Assembly (NCBI GenBank): GCA_019241095.1
Contig: JAFAXJ010000170.1
Span: 1 to 12,345, forward strand
Length of the DNA: 12,345 bases
Direction of reading: 5' to 3'
Origin: Verrucomicrobiota bacterium
GTDB taxonomy: Bacteria; Verrucomicrobiota; Verrucomicrobiia; Chthoniobacterales; JAFAMB01
Position numbers and translations under genes: made by a program. Position 1 is the first letter of the stretch. The number at the start of each line of letters is the position of its first letter. Shown here piece after piece: positions 7,206-12,345 of the stretch. The notes under the pieces were generated by a model, which saw nothing but the letters and a program-made list of their open reading frames with translations, ran no database searches and had not been told where the DNA came from.

Positions 7206-7712
7206 ATGCTCCGATCAGTGTCGCTGAGGTCCGCGCTGCTTTTTGTTTTCATTTCTCTCGGCAAGCAATATTGCCTGGCTGATGACCTGGATCTCAGCAG
7301 GTTTGAGTTATCAATTACCCTTGGGGCACAGGCTCACTTAGAACTTGTTAATACGGGGCCGAACGCAACGCCTGCTGCAAACGTCATGGTATCGAAAATC
7401 GGAGAAGAGTTTTGGAGCGTTGAGTTGCGTATGGCGCCCATTACTTTCGAGCCGGGAAAGACTTACCAGCTCAAATTCCAAGCAAAAAGCGTCCCGGCCC
7501 AGTTTATTTACATTGTTCCTGAAAAGGCTAGCGGCGATCAAGCCTCCATCGCGGATGGAACGACATTACAAATTCTTGAGCAATGGACCGAGTTTACTGT
7601 TTTATTTCACGTAACCGATGAAGGTTCGCCAGGACGACTTAACGTTTCAAACTTAGCCGCTAACCCCGCTTCATTTGCCTTTGGCAGCTTTCAAATTGTG
7701 ACACTCCCTTAA
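7206..7712 (+). CDS. Secreted protein with CBM4/9-like carbohydrate-binding (jelly-roll) domain
   Basis: A 168-residue protein. It begins with a signal peptide (basic start, hydrophobic 10-18, probable cleavage after C-L-A at residue 25) and then a single beta-rich domain. The pattern VELRMAPITFEPGKTYQLKF (72-91), then AK at 93-94, WTEFTVLF at 127-134, and a final FAFGSFQIVTL strand is that of CBM_4_9 galactose-binding-like domains, which bind polysaccharides, usually attached to glycoside hydrolases. Here the domain stands alone with no catalytic module, so it may act as a secreted or periplasmic binding protein. ATG 7206 has AAGGG at 7195-7199 with good spacing; a longer frame from 7131 would overlap the methyltransferase and displace the signal peptide. 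The 3' end overlaps the convergent acyl-activating gene by 53 bases. Confidence 0.72.
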   Translation: MLRSVSLRSALLFVFISLGKQYCLADDLDLSRFELSITLGAQAHLELVNTGPNATPAANVMVSKIGEEFWSVELRMAPITFEPGKTYQLKFQAKSVPAQFIYIVPEKASGDQASIADGTTLQILEQWTEFTVLFHVTDEGSPGRLNVSNLAANPASFAFGSFQIVTLP

Positions 7713-9102
7713 TCAGGTGCTGTTGTGCCAGAGCCGCTCGGCTAATCTTGCCTCGATTATTCACGGGCAACTCGTTTACGATCCTGATTTCCCGAGGAAC
7801 CTGCCAATCGCTCAGTCCATGTCGACAATGTATTTCGACATCTCTTAGAGAAAGGTTTGCGCGGCCGACGACGTAAGCAACAAGATCTTCGTTTCGAATA
7901 GCTGAAGGCACACCAAACACAATCGCATCCATAATATCCGTGTGTTTTCGAAGGTGTTCTTCGATAAAAACTGGATGAACCTTTTTTCCTGCCACGTTGA
8001 CTACATCCGATGCGCGACCTATCAATCGGCAGCCTTCAGGAATCCACTCGACCAGATCTCCGGGAATAAATCGATGGCCATCCAGTACATGGGTATCTAG
8101 ATCAGGATAATAGCCATCGGCAACATTTTCTCCTTGGACTGCGATTCGATCAGAATCTATTTTTTTGAGCTCAACACCGTCCATAGGAGTACCTACATAG
8201 CCGCTGATCTCAAATCGCAGCTCTTCATCCCGATCAAATGTTATGCCGCCGCATTCCGATGATCCGTAAAAGCTATGGATTTTCCTATTGAACCGCTCTT
8301 TGAAGTTTCGGCTTATTTCGGGTTGCAAAGGAGCGCCTGCGGAGATGCACAATCGCACTTTGCCCAGACCGGTAGTTTCTTTCAGAGAGCTTAGGGCGCT
8401 AAAAAGCGCAGGAGTACCCGGAAACACGGTTGCTTCCGATGCCAGTATCTGTTCATAAACGGGGCGAGGCAAACGATCTCTACTACAGACCAATCTTGTG
8501 CCTTGGTAAAGTAAAGGAGTGATAAGGTTGCTGAAACCGTAGGAATGCGAAAATGGGATAACCCCATAATTGATGTCGTGAGGCCCAATCCCCATGGTAG
8601 AGCAGATGTTCCGGCAGTCTGCCAACAGGTGACATTCTCTTGTGCGAACGGCTCTGGGTTTGCCCGTTGTACCCGATGTAATTTTCAACAGATTCGGCAC
8701 TATGCCGTGCCAGCAAATTGGGGAACGCTCAAACCTGTTAATTGTTATTTTTTCAACTTTAGTTTCTGACGGTACAGGGCTGAGAAGGGCTTGAGCTCTC
8801 GTTAACTCCAAAACATACCCCAGCTGATTACTAGTTATTTGCGGTTCGATTGGCAATAAAGTTAGCTGCTGGTCTAAGCAGGCGAGGAAGAGAGCTGGCC
8901 AAGTCTCGTGATTGCCTATCGCTGCGACCAAACAGCTTCCAGGAGCAAAGGTTTTCAGGCGATCACGCCAGAGGCGTCGTTCATCCTCGATTTCCTGAAA
9001 TGTACGTAGGGGAGAATTGTTTCCGCCGAAGATCGCCGTCGCTGAGGCGTTGTCATTCAGCACAGATTCCCAGTGTGTAGCAAAGGATGGCTCTTGCATC
9101 AT
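7660..9102 (-). CDS. AMP-dependent synthetase/ligase (acyl-CoA synthetase-like, ANL superfamily)
   Basis: A 480-residue class I adenylate-forming enzyme that should activate a carboxylic acid as acyl-AMP and transfer it to CoA or a carrier protein. Seen in order: P-loop KITSGTTGKPR (140-150), VIPFSHSYGFSNL (181-193), FPGTPALF (227-234), adenine-binding SAGAPL (254-259), FYGSSECGG (278-286), ribose-binding GDLVEW (348-353), hinge GRASDVVNVAGKKVHP (362-377) and the C-terminal catalytic lysine in NNRGKISR (448-455, Lys452). All core motifs are intact. The N-terminal domain is short for a fatty acyl-CoA ligase. Substrate is unknown; the fatty or aryl acid question is open. The conserved fold ends near residue 463; the last 17 residues are encoded antisense to the CBM gene's end. 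It is divergent from rpmE, with only 38 bases between the two start codons, and has no neighbour on its own strand. Confidence 0.88.
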   Translation of the reverse strand: MMQEPSFATHWESVLNDNASATAIFGGNNSPLRTFQEIEDERRLWRDRLKTFAPGSCLVAAIGNHETWPALFLACLDQQLTLLPIEPQITSNQLGYVLELTRAQALLSPVPSETKVEKITINRFERSPICWHGIVPNLLKITSGTTGKPRAVRTRECHLLADCRNICSTMGIGPHDINYGVIPFSHSYGFSNLITPLLYQGTRLVCSRDRLPRPVYEQILASEATVFPGTPALFSALSSLKETTGLGKVRLCISAGAPLQPEISRNFKERFNRKIHSFYGSSECGGITFDRDEELRFEISGYVGTPMDGVELKKIDSDRIAVQGENVADGYYPDLDTHVLDGHRFIPGDLVEWIPEGCRLIGRASDVVNVAGKKVHPVFIEEHLRKHTDIMDAIVFGVPSAIRNEDLVAYVVGRANLSLRDVEIHCRHGLSDWQVPREIRIVNELPVNNRGKISRAALAQQHLIKGVSQFESCQRQMKRG

Positions 9103-9140
9103 AAGCTTTGCATGCTAGGTTCTTGGTCCTTTTTATCAAT

Positions 9141-9365
9141 ATGAAGGCTGACATTCATCCCAACTATTTAGAGACCACGATTGTGTGCGCGTGTGGCGCT
9201 ACCTATCGCACCAGGTCCACTCGCCGAGATATCAAAATCGGCATTTGCGCTGCTTGCCATCCTTTCTTTACCGGTGAGCAAAAATTTGTCGATACTGCCG
9301 GGAGGGTCGAAAAGTTTGCGCGACGTTATGGTAAGACAATGATCGGCAAAGGTAAAACCAAGTAG
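9141..9365 (+). CDS. rpmE: 50S ribosomal protein L31 (zinc-binding type)
   Basis: A 74-residue bL31 of the large ribosomal subunit, contacting 5S rRNA and the inter-subunit bridge. The sequence opens MKADIHPNY and contains the C+ form's four zinc ligands, Cys16, Cys18, Cys36 and Cys39, followed by HPFFTG and [18 protein letters not shown] 9141 is chosen over an in-frame upstream ATG at 9108 because L31 proteins start at this MK.DIHP motif; the extra 11 residues are not part of the family. No Shine-Dalgarno is visible. Four Cys ligands suggest the housekeeping, zinc-replete form; a Cys-less paralogue may exist elsewhere. A strong terminator follows 19 bases after the stop. Confidence 0.96.
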   Translation: MKADIHPNYLETTIVCACGATYRTRSTRRDIKIGICAACHPFFTGEQKFVDTAGRVEKFARRYGKTMIGKGKTK

Positions 9366-9384
9366 TTTTGTCATCTTTACTAGG

Positions 9385-9423
9385 AACGGTGATAGCGTCT
9401 AGACGCAATCACCGTTTTCTTTT
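9385..9423 (+). terminator. Intrinsic terminator of rpmE, abutting the prfA start codon
   Basis: AACGGTGAT (9385-9393) pairs perfectly with ATCACCGTT (9408-9416). After one A-A mismatch, an inner 4-bp stem (GCGT/ACGC) closes on a CTAG loop. The T-run TTTTCTTTT fills 9415-9423 and the prfA ATG is the next base. The stem is very stable by eye. Transcripts from rpmE should stop here, or read through partly. The opposite strand has no T-run on its side, so termination acts only on + transcription. No promoter-like boxes are obvious between the hairpin and prfA. Confidence 0.88.
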
Positions 9424-10512
9424 ATGGACTTTTCCCCGCTGATCGAGCAGAAACGACGCCGGTTTCAGGAGTTAGAAAAGCAGATAGCTTCAACTTCGCT
9501 TTTTGATAATCCGCAACAGGCAAGAGAGCTAATGCGTGAGCATTCGCGGACGCGAACTCTGCTGGGAGATTGGGACTCATTATTAAAAGCCAGTCGTGAA
9601 CTCGAAGAAAGCCAGGTGCTGGCTGGAACGGGCGAGGCAGAGTTAGCCGAGTTGGCTATGTCTGAGATTCCGCTGCTTGAATCCTATATTGAAAATTTAA
9701 CGAAATCGATTCAGCTCGCGCTCCTACCTCCTGAGCCTCATGACGATCGTGATGCTATTTTTGAAATTCGGGCGGGAACCGGAGGGAATGAAGCGGCACT
9801 TTTCGCTGCCGATTTGTTTCGGATGTACAGCAAATTCGCCGAAGCGAATGGGTTCAAGATCGAAGAATTGGAAAGCAGCTCATCCGAACTGGGAGGCCTG
9901 AAAGAGATCATTTTTAAAGTAAGTGGCGAGTCCGTTTTCCGCGTACTGCGCTATGAGAGCGGTGTTCACCGGGTTCAGCGAGTACCTCTAACCGAAGCGC
10001 AAGGTAGAATTCACACATCGACCGCGACGGTTGCGGTACTTCCCGAAGCCGAGGAGGTTGATGTTGAGCTGCGACCTGAAGATCTAAGAATTGAGGTCTC
10101 GCGAGCCGGTGGACCTGGAGGGCAAGGGGTAAACACGACCGACTCTGCAGTTCAAGTCCTGCACATTCCAACCGGTAAAATTGTGCGCTGCCAGGACGGG
10201 CGGAGTCAGCAAAAAAATAAAGAGAAAGCGTTAGCGATCCTTCGATCGCGATTGCTGGAGGAAAAGGAGCAAGAGGAAGCTGAGAAATACTCCGCGCATC
10301 GACGTAGCTTGATCGGCTCGGGAAGTCGAGGAGAAAAAATTCGAACCTACAACTTCCCTCAAAATCGTGTGACGGACCATCGGATCGGTTTGACACTTTA
10401 CAGTCTTGATTTGTTTCTGGAGGGACAGCTAGGAGAGATGATAGCTGCCTTGCAGACAAGCGATATGGATCAGCGATTGAAGGACGCCGGGCTTGAATCT
10501 GCCCTTGCATGA
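9424..10512 (+). CDS. prfA: Peptide chain release factor 1
   Basis: A 362-residue class I release factor that recognises UAA and UAG and triggers peptidyl-tRNA hydrolysis. Seen: coiled-coil-like N-terminal helices, IRAGTGGNEAALFA (115-128), the HRVQRVPLTEAQGRIHTS region with the stop-codon tripeptide Pro188-Leu189-Thr190, the catalytic SRAGGPGGQGVNTTDSAVQV loop (227-246) with Gly232-Gly233-Gln234, and the closing IRTYNFPQNRVTDHRI (306-321). The tripeptide is PLT rather than the usual PAT or PVT; the flanking Pro and Thr that read the codon are kept. Length matches the family. ATG 9424 follows directly after the terminator T-run, so there is no Shine-Dalgarno site. The stop TGA overlaps the prmC start (ATGA). 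Confidence 0.97.
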   Translation: MDFSPLIEQKRRRFQELEKQIASTSLFDNPQQARELMREHSRTRTLLGDWDSLLKASRELEESQVLAGTGEAELAELAMSEIPLLESYIENLTKSIQLALLPPEPHDDRDAIFEIRAGTGGNEAALFAADLFRMYSKFAEANGFKIEELESSSSELGGLKEIIFKVSGESVFRVLRYESGVHRVQRVPLTEAQGRIHTSTATVAVLPEAEEVDVELRPEDLRIEVSRAGGPGGQGVNTTDSAVQVLHIPTGKIVRCQDGRSQQKNKEKALAILRSRLLEEKEQEEAEKYSAHRRSLIGSGSRGEKIRTYNFPQNRVTDHRIGLTLYSLDLFLEGQLGEMIAALQTSDMDQRLKDAGLESALA

Positions 10513-11348
10513 TGACTGTCCTTGAAGTTCTGCAAACCACTGCGGTTTACTTTGCAAAAAAGGGGGTTGAAAATCCCCGGTTGAATATTGAGCATCTGCT
10601 GGCTGAAACATTATCTAAAAAGCGCTTAGACCTGTACTTGGAATTCGATCGCGAACTGTCCGATGAGGAATTAGGCGTTGTTCGAGAAAAGGTAAGACGG
10701 CGGGGTCAACGCGAACCTCTTCAGCATCTGATTGGACATTGGGATTTTTTCGGGCGCACTTTCAAAATAGATAAGCGAGCTCTTGTTCCGCGCCCTGAGA
10801 CAGAGTTGCTTGTTGAAGCGATCCTTTTGCATTGCGGCAACGCTCCTTTGAAAATTGTCGATGTCGGTACGGGTTCCGGCATACTTGCCATAACGCTGGC
10901 CCTTGAGCATCCGGAATTTGAGGTTTGGGCGGTCGATATATCCGAAGAGGCGCTTTCCCTTTCCAGGGAAAATGCGAACCGTTTGCAAGCCGAAAAACGA
11001 GTTCATTTTGCCTACTCAGATTTGTTGCGCAACCTGGACGGTCCCTTCGATTGGATTGTCGCAAATCTCCCATATTTGAAAGCTGAAGATTTGGTCCGAT
11101 TGCAGCCAGAGGTACAGTTTGATCCTCCGATAGCGCTAGATGGCGGTATCGATGGGCTCGAGATCATCGAACGGTTGGTAAAAAGCGCTCCCCAAAAGCT
11201 AGTGCCGGGGGGGGCGATTGCATTGGAATTCGGAGTGGGCCAAGCGGAACGGCTTGCCTTGATACTCCGGCAGCAAAATTATCGAGACATTTTGGTTAAG
11301 AAAGATTACCAAGGTCACGAACGTGTCCTGATGGCTCGATATGGATAA
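10509..11348 (+). CDS. prmC: Peptide chain release factor N(5)-glutamine methyltransferase
   Basis: A 279-residue SAM-dependent enzyme that methylates the GGQ glutamine of RF1 and RF2, raising termination efficiency. It has the N-terminal RF-binding helical domain (1-75), LIGHWDFFGRTF (74-85), RPETELLVE (95-103), SAM motif DVGTGSG (118-124), VDIS (142-145) and PEVQFDPPIALDGG.DGL (200-217). The active-site tetrapeptide, normally (N/D)PPY, reads Asn186-Leu-Pro-Tyr189; Asn and Tyr are kept while the first Pro is replaced. The start ATG (10509) overlaps the prfA stop, and a second ATG follows at once (10512). The last codons overlap the murA start. The tight prfA-prmC coupling agrees with the enzyme acting on its neighbour's product. 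Confidence 0.96.
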   Translation: MMTVLEVLQTTAVYFAKKGVENPRLNIEHLLAETLSKKRLDLYLEFDRELSDEELGVVREKVRRRGQREPLQHLIGHWDFFGRTFKIDKRALVPRPETELLVEAILLHCGNAPLKIVDVGTGSGILAITLALEHPEFEVWAVDISEEALSLSRENANRLQAEKRVHFAYSDLLRNLDGPFDWIVANLPYLKAEDLVRLQPEVQFDPPIALDGGIDGLEIIERLVKSAPQKLVPGGAIALEFGVGQAERLALILRQQNYRDILVKKDYQGHERVLMARYG

Positions 11349-12345
11349 AATAATCGTTCATGGTGGTCACTCCCTGCAGGGCACAGTCAAGATCAGCGGT
11401 TCAAAAAATTCTGCATTGCCCATCTTGGCCGGTACCCTTCTGACCAACGAGCCTTGCGTAATTCAGCGCGTGCCAGATTTGAGCGATGTGCATTACATGC
11501 TCCAGATACTCTCTCATCTCGGCGCTGAAGTTGAGCGAGCTAGCGGAGTAGTTAAAGTCAAAGCTGGACTAGTCAGCACGGTCGCACCTTACGATATCGT
11601 TCGCAAAATGCGCGCTTCGATCTGTGTCCTTGGTCCCTTACTAGGCAGAGAGAAAGAGGCAACTGTTTCGCTTCCTGGCGGCTGCGTGATCGGGGATCGT
11701 CCGATCGACCTTCATTTGCGTGGTTTTGAAGCTCTAGGTGCCGCAGTCCGGGTTCACAGCGGGAACGTTAAGCTATTCGCTCCTGCCTTGAGAGGAGCGA
11801 CGGTGTCAATGAAGGGAAAATTTGGTACAACCGTCCTAGGCACAGACAATATGATGATGGCAGCTGTGCTGGCAGAGGGGACGACTATTATCGAGGATGC
11901 GGCTTGCGAACCTGAAGTACTCGATCTAGCCGATTTCTTGAACAAGATGGGAGCCAAGATTACCGGTGCAGGAACATCTCGGATCGTGATAGACGGTGTT
12001 CCAGAACTGCACGGAACTGAGCACGAAGTAATTCCAGACCGGATTGAAGCTGGCACGTTTCTTATTGCCGGAGCAATTATGGGACGAGAAGTTACGGTCA
12101 ATCGAGTTCGTTCCGATCACTTGAAAGCCGTAACTCAGGCGCTGCAGAATTGCGGTTATAATCTTGCCGGCAACAACGGCTCATTGACTATACGCGCAAA
12201 CGGGAGCCCTCGCTGTCTTCAACTTAAGACTGAACCTTACCCCGGATTTCCGACCGACATGCAAGCACAAATGTGCGCGCTGTTATCGACAGCTTCTGGC
12301 GAAAGCTCGATGACAGAAAATATTTTTCCGCAACGTTTCATGCAC
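11341..12345 (+). CDS. murA: UDP-N-acetylglucosamine 1-carboxyvinyltransferase, 3'-truncated by the window edge
   Basis: The frame is open to the last base and gives 335 residues, about 80 percent of the usual length of about 420. MurA transfers enolpyruvate from PEP to UDP-GlcNAc, the committed step of peptidoglycan synthesis, in the cytoplasm. Seen: ISGSKNSALP with Lys22 and Asn23, VRKMRAS with Arg91, LPGGCVIGDRPIDLH with catalytic Cys115 and Arg120, and GFPTDMQAQM with Asp306. Position numbers match E. coli MurA almost exactly. Cys115 rather than Asp indicates the ordinary fosfomycin-targetable active site. ATG 11341 lies inside the last codons of prmC, an 8-base overlap including the TAA, so translation is probably coupled. 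The fragment ends in TENIFPQRFMH. Confidence 0.97.
   Translation, partial: MDKIIVHGGHSLQGTVKISGSKNSALPILAGTLLTNEPCVIQRVPDLSDVHYMLQILSHLGAEVERASGVVKVKAGLVSTVAPYDIVRKMRASICVLGPLLGREKEATVSLPGGCVIGDRPIDLHLRGFEALGAAVRVHSGNVKLFAPALRGATVSMKGKFGTTVLGTDNMMMAAVLAEGTTIIEDAACEPEVLDLADFLNKMGAKITGAGTSRIVIDGVPELHGTEHEVIPDRIEAGTFLIAGAIMGREVTVNRVRSDHLKAVTQALQNCGYNLAGNNGSLTIRANGSPRCLQLKTEPYPGFPTDMQAQMCALLSTASGESSMTENIFPQRFMH

Noticed and set aside
6431..9102. A polyketide or lipid biosynthetic cluster from the methyltransferase and acyl-activating enzyme
   Set aside because: No ketosynthase, carrier protein or oxidoreductase is present, and the two genes are convergent with a CBM-like gene between them.
9914..10540. 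208-codon minus-strand frame inside prfA
   Set aside because: It is an antisense shadow of the conserved RF1 catalytic region.
1..12345. CRISPR arrays, insertion sequences, tRNA genes or direct repeats
   Set aside because: No spaced direct repeats, transposase frames, terminal inverted repeats or cloverleaf-like sequences were seen on reading both strands.

Overview
The window reads as a chromosomal segment of a Gram-negative bacterium, most likely Verrucomicrobiota (soil Spartobacteria / Chthoniobacterales type). This is inference, from four things: a TolC-type outer-membrane protein, a DUF5069 protein of the kind common in that phylum, the gene order rpmE-prfA-prmC-murA, and several genes with no evident Shine-Dalgarno sequence. 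No phage, transposon, CRISPR, rRNA or tRNA signal was found.

Layout, left to right. Bases 1-1711 (+): the 3' part of a TolC-family efflux protein, then a PgeF/YfiH-type multicopper-oxidase-like enzyme with no canonical start where its family begins. 1712-3426 (+): a leader with two mutually exclusive hairpins, then a methylmalonate-semialdehyde dehydrogenase. 3607-4491 (+): an alpha/beta hydrolase with the full fluoroacetate-dehalogenase residue set. 4601-6163 (-): a DUF5069 protein, a Tat-exported dienelactone-hydrolase-family protein, and possibly a 32-residue ORF just upstream of it. 6046-6430 is a gap with only fragmentary protein-like frames. 6431-7712 (+): a SAM methyltransferase and a secreted CBM4/9-like protein. 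7660-9102 (-): an acyl-CoA synthetase-like adenylate-forming enzyme whose tail overlaps the CBM gene convergently. 9141-12345 (+): rpmE, a strong terminator, then prfA, prmC and the 5' part of murA, the last three overlapping start to stop.

How the genes work together. The clearest functional unit is the right-hand block: L31 (ribosome), RF1 (termination), PrmC (methylates the RF1 GGQ glutamine) and MurA (first committed step of peptidoglycan synthesis). The 9385-9423 hairpin separates rpmE from the rest and ends at the prfA start codon. The left and middle parts look like ordinary accessory metabolism: two hydrolases of degradative type, a CoA-acylating dehydrogenase and an acyl-activating enzyme, with no evident single pathway. 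I did not find a convincing new multi-gene system. The points most worth checking are the mmsA leader, the terminator abutting prfA, the missing start of pgeF, the small ORF in the 6046-6430 gap, and the atypical NLPY motif in PrmC.
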